The notes under the pieces: model-generated
The model's input: the letters and a program-made list of their open reading frames with translations, nothing else
Told to the model about the DNA's origin: nothing
Database searches by the model: none
Part shown: piece after piece, positions 52,688-63,206 of the stretch
Position numbering within the stretch: position 1 is the stretch's first letter
Layout of the letters: every line of letters starts with the position of its first letter
Position numbers and translations under genes: made by a program
NCBI RefSeq assembly: GCF_015472005.1
Contig: NZ_BMAQ01000001.1
Span: forward strand, 186,001 to 250,000
Reading direction: 5' to 3'
DNA from: Insulibacter thermoxylanivorax
GTDB lineage: Bacteria; Bacillota; Bacilli; Paenibacillales; DA-C8
Length of the DNA: 64,000 nt

Positions 52688-52903
52688 ATTTGTTTTGAGC
52701 AGCAGATTCAAAAACTTGAGGGATTGGCAGGATTCGTATTTTTGCAGCGATGCGGGCGATGGTTTTTGCGATGATTCCTTTGTTAATCGCTGTTTATGGG
52801 GGAATATCGTGATTGCCGCCAATAGTTTACGATGTTAAACTTGCTGAATAACTGTTCATTTCAATGAAGGTTAACATTTGAACGGGAAGGGAAGAGGAGA
52901 GAC
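52688..52903 (+). promoter_or_regulatory. Region before the ABC exporter with two small palindromes
   Basis: AGTTTA (52824-52829) with TAAACT (52836-52841), and TTCATT (52855-52860) with AATGAA (52863-52868), are perfect 6-bp inverted repeats about 35-80 nt before the ABC gene. They could be operators. No convincing -35/-10 pair was found. Confidence 0.4.
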
Positions 52904-54676
52904 TTGTTTAAGGATCTTAGAGACTATTATTGGAAACACCGATGGTGGCTGTACATGTCGATCGTCTTCTTGATCATCGCCACAGGACTCGGCGTGGCAT
53001 ACCCGATCCTGCTTGGCAATCTGATCGATGATATCAACATGGGCCGCTTCGATCGGGTCATCGAGTTGTCATTGTTAGTCGTAAGCTTCATCACTTTGAA
53101 GGCCGCATTCCAATATGGACACGGTTTCACGGGAACCCGATTCGGTAATACGATCGCTTATAACATGCGTAACACGCTGTATAAGAAACTGCAGCAGCTC
53201 TCGTTCCAGTATTATGACCGCGCGAAAACGGGGGATCTGATGTCCCGCCTGACGGCAGATCTGGACGGGATCCGCGGCTTTATGGCGTTTGGTTTTGCAC
53301 AATTTCTGAATGTGTTCGTCATGGTTGCCGTCGGTATGATCACGATGGGGATTATCAACTGGAAATTGATGCTGATCAGCTTGATTCCCATGCCTTTGCT
53401 GGCTCTTCGTGCTCTGCAGTTCGAGCGTCACGTTCACCCGGCATTCCGTGCCATCCGCGTGTCGATGGGGAAGCTTAACACTGCGGCGCAGGAAAACATC
53501 ACCGGCATGAGGGCGGTGAAGTCCTTTGCGAACGAGCCCTTTGAAGTGGACAAATTCGTGTCCGTTAACGAAGATTATCAGGACAAAAACGTGCATGCGT
53601 CCAAAATCTGGGCCAAATTCTTTCCTGTCATGGAGTTCCTTGCTAATACATCGATTGTCATCCTGATCGCAGCCGGCGGTCTGTTCGTCATCTACGACGT
53701 GATCTCGATCGGTGAACTGGTATCCTTCTCGTCCCTGATCTGGTACATCATCGGTCCGATGTGGGGATTGGGCTTCCATATCAATATGTATACCCAAGCG
53801 AAGGCTTCGGTGGAGCGAATCAAGGAGATCACCGATCATCCAGTCCACATCAAGGGCATCGAAGGCGCAAAGCATCTGGACCGCGATGAATTCAAGGGTG
53901 AAGTCGAATTCAAGAACGTGACCTTCCATTATCCGGACAATCCGCCGGCTTTGAAGGATATATCTTTCCATGCCTATCCTGGGAAGATCATCGGCATCTT
54001 GGGCGGAACCGGTGCTGGAAAGTCCACCCTTGTACAGCTTTTGATGCGTGCCTATGATATCCAATCCGGTCAGATCTTATTCGACGGCCATGATATCCGC
54101 ACGCTGACTCCGGAGAGCGTGCGGAAGCAGATCGGTTTCGTCTTCCAAGAGACCTTCCTGTTCTCATCGACGATCCGCAATAACATCGCATACGGCCGCG
54201 ATGAGGCGACGATGGAGGATGTCATCGAAGCGGCGAAACTCGCCTGCGCCCATGATTTTATCATGGAACTGCCGGAAGGCTACGACACGATCGTCGGTGA
54301 GCGAGGCCTGGGGCTGTCCGGAGGACAGAAGCAGCGCTTGGCCATCGCTCGGGCATTGGTCTTCGATCCGAAGATCATCGTCTTCGACGATTCGACAAGC
54401 GCCGTCGACATGAAGACGGAACACGAGATTCAGCGCGCGCTGCAGAATGCGATGAAGGGCCGGACGACCTTCATCATCGCCCATCGCATCTCATCGCTGA
54501 AGCATGCGGATGAGATCCTGATCCTCGACCGGGGTGAGATCGTGCAGCGCGGCACCCATGAAGAATTGATCCAGGTGCCCGGCTATTACCGGGATACCTA
54601 TGATATCCAATTCGGCGATCTACCGGAAGAGATCCGTTACAAGGTGCAGGCGAGGGGAGGTGCCGTGAATGAGTAA
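52904..54676 (+). CDS. ABC exporter half-transporter with degenerate Walker B
   Basis: A 590-residue half-transporter: six membrane helices (about 15-310) and an ATPase domain with GGTGAGKST near 367 and signature LSGGQKQ. In the Walker B end the catalytic Glu is replaced by Asp (D496 in VFDDSTS). That, with a canonical Glu in the next gene, is typical of heterodimeric exporters such as BmrC/BmrD or TM287/288. TTG start at 52904 with GAGGAGA upstream. Overlaps the partner by 8 nt. Substrate unknown; lipids or drugs are common. Confidence 0.9.
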   Translation: MFKDLRDYYWKHRWWLYMSIVFLIIATGLGVAYPILLGNLIDDINMGRFDRVIELSLLVVSFITLKAAFQYGHGFTGTRFGNTIAYNMRNTLYKKLQQLSFQYYDRAKTGDLMSRLTADLDGIRGFMAFGFAQFLNVFVMVAVGMITMGIINWKLMLISLIPMPLLALRALQFERHVHPAFRAIRVSMGKLNTAAQENITGMRAVKSFANEPFEVDKFVSVNEDYQDKNVHASKIWAKFFPVMEFLANTSIVILIAAGGLFVIYDVISIGELVSFSSLIWYIIGPMWGLGFHINMYTQAKASVERIKEITDHPVHIKGIEGAKHLDRDEFKGEVEFKNVTFHYPDNPPALKDISFHAYPGKIIGILGGTGAGKSTLVQLLMRAYDIQSGQILFDGHDIRTLTPESVRKQIGFVFQETFLFSSTIRNNIAYGRDEATMEDVIEAAKLACAHDFIMELPEGYDTIVGERGLGLSGGQKQRLAIARALVFDPKIIVFDDSTSAVDMKTEHEIQRALQNAMKGRTTFIIAHRISSLKHADEILILDRGEIVQRGTHEELIQVPGYYRDTYDIQFGDLPEEIRYKVQARGGAVNE

Positions 54677-56501
54677 AGAGAAGCAGCCCATGCAAGACAT
54701 GAACAAAAGGGAGAGGTTCATCTATCAGGATGACCAAATGATCGAGAAACCCTTTAACTGGGAGCAGATGAGAAGGCTTCTCCAATATATCCTTCCATAT
54801 AAGAAGCAGCTTATTCCAGTGATCATCGCGACGATCATCGGCACCTTGACCAGGGTAACGATCCCCTTCTTGATCGGTTATGCGGCGATTGACTTAGCGA
54901 TCGCGGGGAAGAATGCGCCGCTCCTCATCACGGTTACAGCGGTGATCTTGGCTCTCTATATCCTGCAGATGATGATGAACCGGTATCGGATCAAACATAT
55001 GAACATCATCGGTCAACAAGTGATCTATGACTTGCGCGCTGCCTTGTTTAAGCATATTCAAAGTCTCTCCTTCCGCTTCTTCGATAAGCGGCCGGCAGGT
55101 TCCATCCTGGTGAGAGTGACGAACGATATCAACTCACTGCAGGAATTGTTCACGAGCGGGATCGTCAACTTGATCGTCGATATGCTGCAATTGGCGGGCA
55201 TCGTGATCATCCTCCTGACGATCAATTTCAAACTTGGTTTTGCTGTGATGATCACGGTACCGATCATGTTCTATGTCTCGACGAACTTGCGCAAGAAGAT
55301 TCGCCGGGCATGGCAGGCCGTACGGATGAACCAGTCGCGGATTAACTCTCACCTGAATGAGAGCATCCAAGGCATCAAGGTTACACAGGCTTATACCCAG
55401 GAGCAGGAAAACATCGCATTCTTCGAACGAATGAACAACCGCAACTTCCGTTCCTGGAACCGCGCTTCTGCATTGAACCAATCCTTCGGTCCGATCATCG
55501 AGATCACCTCGGCGGTCGGCATCTTAATCCTGTTCTTATATGGTTCTTATCTGGCGCAGACGGAAGCGATCACCGTAGGTACGTTGGTGATGTTCGCTAC
55601 CTATATCGGGAACTTCTGGGAGCCGATCGTCAGACTGGGTCAGATGTACTCGCAGCTGCTGATCGCGATGGCTTCTTCGGAGCGGGTCTTCGAGTTCATC
55701 GATGAACAGCCCGATGTGAAGCAGAAGCCAGATGCGATCGAACTGCCGCCGATCGAGGGGCACGTCGTCTTCGAGGATGTGGTGTTCTCTTATGACAATA
55801 AGCGCAACGCCTTGAATTACATCAATCTGGAGATCAAACCTGGGCAGTCGGTGGCTCTGGTCGGTCACACCGGTTCGGGGAAGACCAGCATCATCAATGC
55901 CCTCAGCCGTTTCTACGATGTGAAGAGCGGACGCATCCTGATCGACGGCTATGACATTCGTGATGTTACGCTGCAGAGCCTGCGCTCGCAGATCAGCATC
56001 GTGCTCCAGGATACCTTCATCTTCTCCGGCACGATCCGGGATAATATCCGCTTCGGCCGTCCAGATGCGACGGATGCGGAAGTAGAGATGGCGGCGAGGG
56101 CCGTGCATGCCCATGATTTCATCGTCCGGCTGCCGCAGGGGTATGATACCCAGGTAGAGGAGCGCGGCAGTGTGTTATCGATGGGGCAGCGGCAGCTTCT
56201 GTCCTTCGCGCGTGCACTGCTTGCCGATCCGAAGATCCTCATACTCGATGAAGCGACAGCGAGCATCGATACGGAGACAGAGTTGAAGATTCAAGAGGCG
56301 ATGCGGACCTTGTTGAGCGGTCGTACATCGATCATCATCGCCCACCGCCTGTCGACGATTCGCCATGCGGACAACATCATCGTCCTTGATCACGGAGAGA
56401 TTATCGAACAGGGAAGGCATGATGAATTGATGGAGAAGAACGGCACCTATCGATCGCTTATTGAAGCGCAATATGAATTCTTGGATGTAAATGCCGTCTA
56501 A
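54669..56501 (+). CDS. ABC exporter half-transporter, catalytic partner
   Basis: A 610-residue half-transporter with six helices, Walker A GHTGSGKTS near residue 400, a non-consensus signature LSMGQRQ and a normal catalytic Glu (E528 in ILDEATAS). With the partner's LSGGQ it forms one full ATP site, while the partner's Asp and this LSMGQ form the degenerate one. The start overlaps the end of the first gene. An intrinsic terminator follows the stop by 18 nt. Confidence 0.9.
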   Translation: MSKEKQPMQDMNKRERFIYQDDQMIEKPFNWEQMRRLLQYILPYKKQLIPVIIATIIGTLTRVTIPFLIGYAAIDLAIAGKNAPLLITVTAVILALYILQMMMNRYRIKHMNIIGQQVIYDLRAALFKHIQSLSFRFFDKRPAGSILVRVTNDINSLQELFTSGIVNLIVDMLQLAGIVIILLTINFKLGFAVMITVPIMFYVSTNLRKKIRRAWQAVRMNQSRINSHLNESIQGIKVTQAYTQEQENIAFFERMNNRNFRSWNRASALNQSFGPIIEITSAVGILILFLYGSYLAQTEAITVGTLVMFATYIGNFWEPIVRLGQMYSQLLIAMASSERVFEFIDEQPDVKQKPDAIELPPIEGHVVFEDVVFSYDNKRNALNYINLEIKPGQSVALVGHTGSGKTSIINALSRFYDVKSGRILIDGYDIRDVTLQSLRSQISIVLQDTFIFSGTIRDNIRFGRPDATDAEVEMAARAVHAHDFIVRLPQGYDTQVEERGSVLSMGQRQLLSFARALLADPKILILDEATASIDTETELKIQEAMRTLLSGRTSIIIAHRLSTIRHADNIIVLDHGEIIEQGRHDELMEKNGTYRSLIEAQYEFLDVNAV

Positions 56502-56518
56502 AAATATGCTACACTAGA

Positions 56519-56561
56519 AACCGGTGACTCGATCTCCATGATCGAAGCCATCGGTTTTTTT
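56519..56561 (+). terminator. Intrinsic terminator after the ABC exporter operon
   Basis: AACCGGTG (56519-56526) pairs with CATCGGTT (56549-56556; one G-T) and CGATC with GATCG inside, followed by a run of seven T. Confidence 0.8.
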
Positions 56562-56726
56562 GTGTACGTTGCATGGCCGATCGGGCAGGACAAGTGAATA
56601 ACATCAGGCCGTTGACAGACGAACAGACAAATGCTCGCGCGTGCACTGCTTAGAGATGCGCGGCTTGCATTCATGTGGATTGAACTTTTATACTTACTGA
56701 ATATAAGGTTGATGGGAGGAACATAC

Positions 56727-58712
56727 ATGTCAGAACAGCTGGAGTTATTTCCGCTTCAGTCGTCGGACGCAAACGGCGGCGGAGACGGATACGGTGCGGA
56801 TGACATTCAAGTCTTAGAAGGGCTCACAGCTGTCCGCAAGCGTCCGGGGATGTATATCGGAAGCACGTCGTCCTCCGGGCTGCATCATCTTCTGTGGGAG
56901 ATAGTGGACAATGCGGTGGATGAACATCTCGCCGGCTATTGCACCGAGATCGAGGTAACGATTCATGCAGATCATTCCATCACCGTCGTCGACAACGGCC
57001 GCGGCATTCCCACTGCGATGCATAAGACCGGTGTCCCGACACCTCAGGTGGTGTTCACGGTGCTCCACGCAGGGGGCAAATTCGGCGGTTCAGGTTACAA
57101 AAAGTCAGGGGGACTGCACGGCGTAGGAGCTTCGGTGACCAATGCCCTGTCCGAATGGCTTGAGGTGGAGATCTATCGGGATGGACTGATACATAAGCAG
57201 CGTTTTGAATACTGGGTAGACGATAATGGCGTAGAACATGTCGGAGAGCCTGTGACCGGACTCGAAGTGATCGGCAAGACCAGGAAGACGGGCACCAAGG
57301 TCTCCTTTAAGCCGGATATCCGAGTATTCACCGGCGGCATCAGCGTCCAATATGATCAAATCGCCGAAAGATTGCAAGAAATCGCTTTCTTGAATTCTGG
57401 ATTAAGCATCCGCATCCGCGATGAGCGGAGCGGCAAGGAAGAACTGTTCCACTATACCGGCGGGGCGAAGGAGTTCGTCGCCTATCTGAATGAGGATAAG
57501 ACGACGCTTCACGAACCGATCCACTTCATCGGAGAGAAAGACGATGTCGAAGTGGAGATCGCCATCCAGTTCAATGATGGGTACACGGAGACGATCATCT
57601 CCTTCGTGAACTCCATCCCAACCCGCGGCGGCGGTACCCATGAAACGGGATTCAAGTCCGCCTTCACACGGGTGATGAATGAATATGCCCGTAAGACCGG
57701 ACTGCTGAAGGAGAAGGACAAGAATCTCGACGGCGTAGAACTGCGCGAAGGGATGATGGCCGTCGTCAATCTTAAAATGTCGGATGTGGAATTCGTCGGT
57801 CAGACGAAGGATCAGCTGGGCAGCGCTGAGGCCCGCAGTGCCGTGGAGTCCGTCGTTGCGGACCATATGGCGATATTCCTCGAAGAGAATCCGCAGATCG
57901 CACAGAATCTGGTGAAGAAGGCGATTCAAGCGGCTAAGGCGCGGGATGCGGCGCGCAAAGCGCGGGAAGAAGTGCGCAGTGGCAAGAAGGGTAAGAGCCA
58001 GAGCTCGAACCTAAACGGCAAATTAACGCCTGCCCAGTCGAAGGATTTTACGCGCAATGAACTGTTCATCGTCGAGGGGGATTCGGCGGGAGGCTCTGCG
58101 AAGCAGGGACGGGATTCGCGTTACCAAGCGATCCTGCCTCTTAAGGGCAAGCCGATGAACCCGGAGAAAGCCAAGCTTGCAGATGTGCTTAAGAATGACG
58201 AATATCAAGCGATCACGGCAGCGATCGGAGCCGGCATCGGTTCGGAATTCGAACTCTCAGACAGCAATTATGACAAGATCATCATCATGACCGACGCCGA
58301 TACGGACGGTGCCCATATCCAAGTGCTGCTGCTTACCTTCTTCTATCGGTACATGCGGCCGCTGATCGATGCGGGCAAGGTTTACATCGCCCAGCCGCCG
58401 CTCTATAAGGTAGCGAGACGTTCGGGCAAATCCCAGATCGTGCGCTATGCATGGACGGATGAGCAATTGCAGAAATTGCTGCAGGAGATGGGCAAAGGCG
58501 TAGAACTGCAGCGATACAAAGGGCTGGGTGAGATGAATCCGGAGCAGCTCTGGGAGACGACGATGAACCCGGAGACGCGCACCTTGCTGCAGGTTAAGAT
58601 CAGCGATGCAGCTAAGGCGGAACGCCGCGTATCAACGCTGATGGGCGACAAGGTGGATCCGCGCAAACGCTGGATTATCGAGAACGTTGATTTTACCGAG
58701 TATGAAGAATAG
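56727..58712 (+). CDS. parE: DNA topoisomerase IV subunit B
   Basis: The ATPase subunit of topoisomerase IV, which separates daughter chromosomes. The 661-residue protein has the GHKL ATP site (WEIVDNAVDEHLAG, VDNGRGIPT, GLHGVGASVTNALS), the transducer, and the TOPRIM region with EGDSAGGSAKQGRDSRYQAI and the metal motif MTDADTDGAHI. Pairing with the ParC-type next gene (TTG, 13 nt on) and length distinguish it from GyrB. GGGAGG precedes ATG 56727. Confidence 0.94.
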   Translation: MSEQLELFPLQSSDANGGGDGYGADDIQVLEGLTAVRKRPGMYIGSTSSSGLHHLLWEIVDNAVDEHLAGYCTEIEVTIHADHSITVVDNGRGIPTAMHKTGVPTPQVVFTVLHAGGKFGGSGYKKSGGLHGVGASVTNALSEWLEVEIYRDGLIHKQRFEYWVDDNGVEHVGEPVTGLEVIGKTRKTGTKVSFKPDIRVFTGGISVQYDQIAERLQEIAFLNSGLSIRIRDERSGKEELFHYTGGAKEFVAYLNEDKTTLHEPIHFIGEKDDVEVEIAIQFNDGYTETIISFVNSIPTRGGGTHETGFKSAFTRVMNEYARKTGLLKEKDKNLDGVELREGMMAVVNLKMSDVEFVGQTKDQLGSAEARSAVESVVADHMAIFLEENPQIAQNLVKKAIQAAKARDAARKAREEVRSGKKGKSQSSNLNGKLTPAQSKDFTRNELFIVEGDSAGGSAKQGRDSRYQAILPLKGKPMNPEKAKLADVLKNDEYQAITAAIGAGIGSEFELSDSNYDKIIIMTDADTDGAHIQVLLLTFFYRYMRPLIDAGKVYIAQPPLYKVARRSGKSQIVRYAWTDEQLQKLLQEMGKGVELQRYKGLGEMNPEQLWETTMNPETRTLLQVKISDAAKAERRVSTLMGDKVDPRKRWIIENVDFTEYEE

Positions 58713-58725
58713 AAGGTGAAGACAC

Positions 58726-61161
58726 TTGAGCATACAAGAACAATTCCTGCCTGCTTTTCTGGAGGAAATCGTCGGTGATCGTTTTGGCCGATATTCTAAA
58801 TACATCATCCAAGACCGTGCGATTCCCGATGTTCGAGACGGCCTCAAGCCGGTACAGCGCAGGATCTTATATGCGATGTATGAAGCGGGCAACACACCGG
58901 ACAAGCCTTACCGCAAGTCGGCGAAGACCGTCGGGGATGTCATGGGGAACTATCATCCGCACGGCGATGCTTCGATCTATGACGGCATGGTGCGCATGGC
59001 TCAGCCATGGAAGATGGGTCATGTGCTGATCGATGGTCATGGAAACTGGGGGTCGATTGATGATGATCCGGCGGCCGCGATGCGTTATACCGAAGCGCGG
59101 CTGAGTCCGATTGCGATGGAGTTATTGCGGGATATCGAGAAAGCAACCGTTCCCTTTAAAGATAATTTTGATAACACGACGAAGGAACCCGTTGTCCTGC
59201 CGGCGCGTTTTCCGAACCTCTTGGTCAACGGAGTGAGCGGCATCTCTGCGGGGTTTGCTACGGAGATCCCGCCCCATAATCTGCGGGAAGTGATCGATGC
59301 CTGCATCGCGGTGATGGAGAACCCCGAGATCACCTTGGAAGAACTGATGACGATTGTCAAGGGGCCGGATTTTCCAACGGGCGGGATTATCATGAGCGAA
59401 GAAGGGATCCGTGAGGCATATCGGACGGGCAGAGGCCGCATCTATATCCGTTCGAAGACGGAGATAGAGAAACTGCGCGGCGGCAAGCAGCAGATCGTCA
59501 TCACGGAGATTCCATATCAGGTGAACAAGACGAAGATTGTGACCGCCATCGAGAACCTCCGCCTTGACCGCAAAGTCGAGGGGATTGCCGAAGTGCGGGA
59601 TGAAAGCGGGCGTGAGGGCCTGCGCATCGTCATCGAGCTGCGCAAGGACGCCGATGCTGAAGGCATCTTGAATTACCTGTTCAAGAAGACCGATCTGCAG
59701 GTCACCTATAACTTCAATATGGTGGCGATCGTGAACAAGGCGCCCCGCCAGCTGGGGCTGAAAGCGATTCTCGAAGCGTACATCGCCCATCAGCAGGAAG
59801 TGGTGACCTATCGCACGAAGTATGATCTGGAGCGCGCTGAGGACAAAGCCCATGTCGTCGATGGACTGGTCAAGGCGCTGAATATCCTGGACGAGGTTAT
59901 CGAGACGATCAAAGCCTCGAAGAACCGGCAGGATGCCCAACGGAATCTTGTTGATCAGTATGAATTCACCGAGCGGCAAGCGGATGCGATCCTCACCTTG
60001 CAGTTGTATCGCCTGACGAATCTGGAGATTCACGCCTTGGAGAAAGAACGGAAGGACCTGCAGAAGAAAATCAAAGAATTGCGGAGCATCCTGGACGATC
60101 ATAAGAAGCTGATCAAGGTCATCAAGGACGAACTGCTTGAGATTCGCGACACGTACGGCATCGACCGCCGCTGTGAGATTCGCGGTGAAGTCGAGGAGAT
60201 CAAGGTGAACCTCGAGGTCATGATCACACCGGAAGATGTGATTGTCGCCTTGACCAATGAAGGGTATATCAAACGCACCAGCATGCTCTCCTTCACTCGT
60301 TCCGGCGGTGAGATCGAATCGACGGGAATGAAGGAAGGCGACTATGTACGCGGCATCTTCGAGGTGAACACCCTTGACAACATCTTGATCTTCACGAACA
60401 ACGGCCAGTATTTCCATCTTCCCGTTCACCTCATCCCTGAATATCGCTGGCGGGATACGGGAACAGCCATCGTTAATGTCATCCCGATCAGCAAGGATGA
60501 CAGGATCGTCGGCGTGATTCCAGTCAAACATGCCGATGAAGATCCGGACAAGACTTTGGTATTCCTGACGAAACAAGGACAGGTGAAGCGAACGCTGCTC
60601 AGTGAATATGCGACCAACCGCTTGACGGCAGTAGCCGCGTGCAGATTGGCAGAAGGCGATGAGGTGATCGACGTACAAGTAAGCACGAATGATCGGGAAC
60701 TGCTGCTTGTCACGAAGTTCGGGCAGAGCATCCGATTCAAAGAAAATGAAGTCAATGCGATGGGCAGAGTATCCGGCGGGGTAAGAGGCATTCAGCTGGC
60801 AGAGGGCGATGAGGTGATCGCCGGGCTGTGGCTGGATGAGGACGAAGGCGAGGTGCTCGTCTTCTCGGATCGCGGTTTTGCCAAGCGCTCGCTTGTTGCG
60901 GACTATCCTGTGCAAAGACGGGGCGGCAAGGGCGTGGCCACCTTCGAGTTCAAGGAAGGGAAGCGGGTGCGTTCAAACGGCACCGAACTGATTCAAGCCT
61001 TCTATGTGAAGGAGGCCTATGAACTGACAGTTGCTCTGGAAAACGGGGAGATCCAAACGGTGCATACGGAACAGGTGCCGATTGAAGAACGCAAATCCCC
61101 GGGCAAACCTGTCGTTAAGATCACGAAGGATCAGCGGATTCAGAATATCTTCCGCTTGTGA
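58726..61161 (+). CDS. parC: DNA topoisomerase IV subunit A
   Basis: The DNA-cleaving subunit of topoisomerase IV. The 811-residue protein has the winged-helix core with catalytic Tyr121 (MRYTEARLS) and a C-terminal beta-pinwheel domain from about 490. The C-terminal blades read like [11 protein letters not shown] and [11 protein letters not shown]; there is no GyrA box (QRRGGKG is present near residue 728, a related loop). In the quinolone region the residue in the place of Ser80 of S. aureus GrlA is Ala82, and that of Glu84 is Asp86 ([11 protein letters not shown]). TTG 58726 start. Confidence 0.92.
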   Translation: MSIQEQFLPAFLEEIVGDRFGRYSKYIIQDRAIPDVRDGLKPVQRRILYAMYEAGNTPDKPYRKSAKTVGDVMGNYHPHGDASIYDGMVRMAQPWKMGHVLIDGHGNWGSIDDDPAAAMRYTEARLSPIAMELLRDIEKATVPFKDNFDNTTKEPVVLPARFPNLLVNGVSGISAGFATEIPPHNLREVIDACIAVMENPEITLEELMTIVKGPDFPTGGIIMSEEGIREAYRTGRGRIYIRSKTEIEKLRGGKQQIVITEIPYQVNKTKIVTAIENLRLDRKVEGIAEVRDESGREGLRIVIELRKDADAEGILNYLFKKTDLQVTYNFNMVAIVNKAPRQLGLKAILEAYIAHQQEVVTYRTKYDLERAEDKAHVVDGLVKALNILDEVIETIKASKNRQDAQRNLVDQYEFTERQADAILTLQLYRLTNLEIHALEKERKDLQKKIKELRSILDDHKKLIKVIKDELLEIRDTYGIDRRCEIRGEVEEIKVNLEVMITPEDVIVALTNEGYIKRTSMLSFTRSGGEIESTGMKEGDYVRGIFEVNTLDNILIFTNNGQYFHLPVHLIPEYRWRDTGTAIVNVIPISKDDRIVGVIPVKHADEDPDKTLVFLTKQGQVKRTLLSEYATNRLTAVAACRLAEGDEVIDVQVSTNDRELLLVTKFGQSIRFKENEVNAMGRVSGGVRGIQLAEGDEVIAGLWLDEDEGEVLVFSDRGFAKRSLVADYPVQRRGGKGVATFEFKEGKRVRSNGTELIQAFYVKEAYELTVALENGEIQTVHTEQVPIEERKSPGKPVVKITKDQRIQNIFRL

Positions 61162-61206
61162 CGCTTATCTAGCGGTATAACGGCGCAGCGCGGAACAGTG
61201 GACAAC

Positions 61207-61243
61207 AGCGGGTCTAACTGCTTTCAGCAGGATCGGACCCGCT
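61207..61243 (+). terminator. Intrinsic terminator of parEC
   Basis: AGCGGGTC (61207-61214) pairs with GACCCGCT (61236-61243), with an inner CTGCT/AGCAG pairing; TTTGTGT follows. The T tract is short. Confidence 0.65.
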
Positions 61244-61356
61244 TTGTGTATGCCGTTGTTGAACGAAGTTTGTATAAGTTTGGGAAATCCTCTAACTTCC
61301 ACATGTTTCTATATGATATAATGGAAGCGAATACGTGTCGAAGTCGGGGGGTTGTG

Positions 61357-61797
61357 ATGTTTTCTGATCAATTTGCCAAGCTGTGGTTATCCATGCAGAG
61401 TGATTATCAAGCCTATATGGAGAGGGAGCTGGCGCCGGACCTGACAGAGGTGCAGCTGTATACCCTGGAACTGATCCTCTCTATGGTGAAGGCGAAACCA
61501 TCCGACTTAATTGCGCATCTGGAGATTTCGCCCGCTGCTATCTCCACGCTGGTTGATCGCATGGAGAAGAACGAACTGCTGATTCGAGAGCGGGACGAAC
61601 ATGACAGGCGTATCGTATGGCTGCAAGTGACGGAGAAAGGCAGGAACGCCTATGAACTAGGCATCGAGATACGGAGGAGATATTTCGCATCCCGATTAGA
61701 TGCCTTGTCCGAGCATAATCAGAAGCTGCTTTGTTACTTGATGGGGAAGATCGCACCGGATTCGCAGCTGGCCGATCCTCCGCGCAGGGTGAATTAA
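61357..61797 (+). CDS. MarR-family transcriptional regulator
   Basis: A 146-residue winged-helix protein. The recognition region is KPSDLIAHLEISPAAISTLVDRMEKN and the beta-wing is RERDEHDRRIVWLQVTEKG, both typical of MarR. The first 40 residues and the last 40 form the dimer helices. ATG 61357 is 5-6 nt after GGGGGG; GTG 61354 is also in frame. Ligand and targets unknown; no palindrome of MarR type stands out at its own promoter. Confidence 0.87.
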   Translation: MFSDQFAKLWLSMQSDYQAYMERELAPDLTEVQLYTLELILSMVKAKPSDLIAHLEISPAAISTLVDRMEKNELLIRERDEHDRRIVWLQVTEKGRNAYELGIEIRRRYFASRLDALSEHNQKLLCYLMGKIAPDSQLADPPRRVN

Positions 61798-61868
61798 CCT
61801 GACTTACAACATACACTTGGTTTTCTGGATAATTAAAGTCCTCCTGCAGAAGCGGGAGAACTTTATGG

Positions 61869-63134
61869 TTAATCCCCTTGTACGGGCACAATCATGGATT
61901 GCAGATGATGGTTCATTTCATTCAGATATGAGGCCATCAAAGCGTAATCTTGCTCAGTCAACCACTTATCATCTTGCTCTGTTAGAACTTCTTCGAGCGG
62001 CAGGATGCGATAATGGCGTTTGGAAGCGCCGCGGTACTTATGCACCCAAGTAGGGATGCTTTCTACGGCAGCAATCTCGATCCGCTCCTCCGGATAGTGT
62101 TTGAGGATCTGGATCTCAAAGATCACCCCGACATCCGTATACAGCGGAAGATTGTGTTCGGGACCTTGATTGGAGATAAAATTGCCCATCGAATAGATGA
62201 CAAGTCCCTTGCGGGTTTGTCCGGAGGCATCCGTCGTCTCCATCCATTCATACGGCTGGACGACATGGGTATGGCTGCCTAAGATGATATCGGCTCCACA
62301 GCGGATCAGTTTCTCTGCCAACTCCTTCTGATAAGCGCTTGGTTTACGGTCATATTCATTGCCGTAATGGAGCAGCACGGTGACGACATCGGCATGAAGT
62401 TCTCTGGCTCGTTCGATATCCCGTTTCATCTGCTCTTCATCGATCAGATTGACAAGATACGGCTTGTCCTCCGGCAGGGGGATGCCGTTGGTTCCATAAG
62501 TGTAAGCAAGCAGTGCCATGTCGATGCCGTTTTTGCTGACGATCTGAATCTGGTCCCTCTCTTCCGGAGAAGCATGGGTTCCTACAGCGACGATGTTTCT
62601 GGCACGCAGCTGCTCTAAGGTGCGGAGCACACCGTCTTCCCGGCGGTCGAAGGCATGGTTGTTGGCCGTCCCTAAGATATTGAAGCCGGCGTTGACCAGG
62701 GCATCCGCTAATTCATCCGGACTGTTGAACTGCGGATAACCGGTATAAGGATAACGCGGTCCGGCCAGTGTGGTCTCGAGATTGCCGATCACCCAGTCTC
62801 CGCGCTTCAAGATCGGAGCGACTTCCGTGAAGGTTTCGTCGAAGGAGTACGTAGCCGTCGTAACGGAATAAGCCGCTGTCAGCTGCGGATAGTGGACCAT
62901 GATATCCCCAACAGCGATCAAGGTCCCTTCCACCGTATAGGGTTCCGGCGGCAGCCCTGCGGCTTCGTCTTCCGGTTCATTCTTCGAATCCGAAGAAGCA
63001 TCGGCGGCATCATGGTTCACAGGTGCCGGGTCCGTTGACGGCGATGCTTCGCACCCCATGATCCATGTGAAAGATAAGATGCATAACACGATGATAAGTC
63101 TTCTAAGATGTCTAATAACGGAATCTTTCATCAT
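61869..63134 (-). CDS. CapA-family lipoprotein (PGA synthesis-type metallophosphatase)
   Basis: A 421-residue lipoprotein. Basic start and hydrophobic signal end in WIMGC, with Cys28 as the lipid site, followed by an acidic Ser/Asp/Glu linker to about residue 65. The rest is the CapA metallophosphatase-like domain: LIAVGDIMVHYP, WVIGNLETTLAG, GTANNHAFDR, VLLHYGNEY and GSHTHVVQPYEW, with metal-binding Asp, Asn and His. CapA proteins act in poly-gamma-glutamate capsule formation or in wall metabolism. Start at 63134 fits a GGGAG site 6 nt upstream. Confidence 0.88.
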   Translation of the reverse strand: MMKDSVIRHLRRLIIVLCILSFTWIMGCEASPSTDPAPVNHDAADASSDSKNEPEDEAAGLPPEPYTVEGTLIAVGDIMVHYPQLTAAYSVTTATYSFDETFTEVAPILKRGDWVIGNLETTLAGPRYPYTGYPQFNSPDELADALVNAGFNILGTANNHAFDRREDGVLRTLEQLRARNIVAVGTHASPEERDQIQIVSKNGIDMALLAYTYGTNGIPLPEDKPYLVNLIDEEQMKRDIERARELHADVVTVLLHYGNEYDRKPSAYQKELAEKLIRCGADIILGSHTHVVQPYEWMETTDASGQTRKGLVIYSMGNFISNQGPEHNLPLYTDVGVIFEIQILKHYPEERIEIAAVESIPTWVHKYRGASKRHYRILPLEEVLTEQDDKWLTEQDYALMASYLNEMNHHLQSMIVPVQGD

Positions 63135-63206
63135 ATTAATCTCCCAATCTAGTATTTGTTTTCCAGGCATGTCCACCAATTGCCTAAACTCTTCTGTTGA
63201 TTCCCC

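Noticed and set aside
59122-60915. 597-codon open frame on the minus strand inside parC
   Set aside because: It is the antisense shadow of a well-defined topoisomerase gene; it has no family features and arises from codon bias. The same holds for the 384-codon frame at 34236-35390 and the 368-codon frame at 21729-22835.
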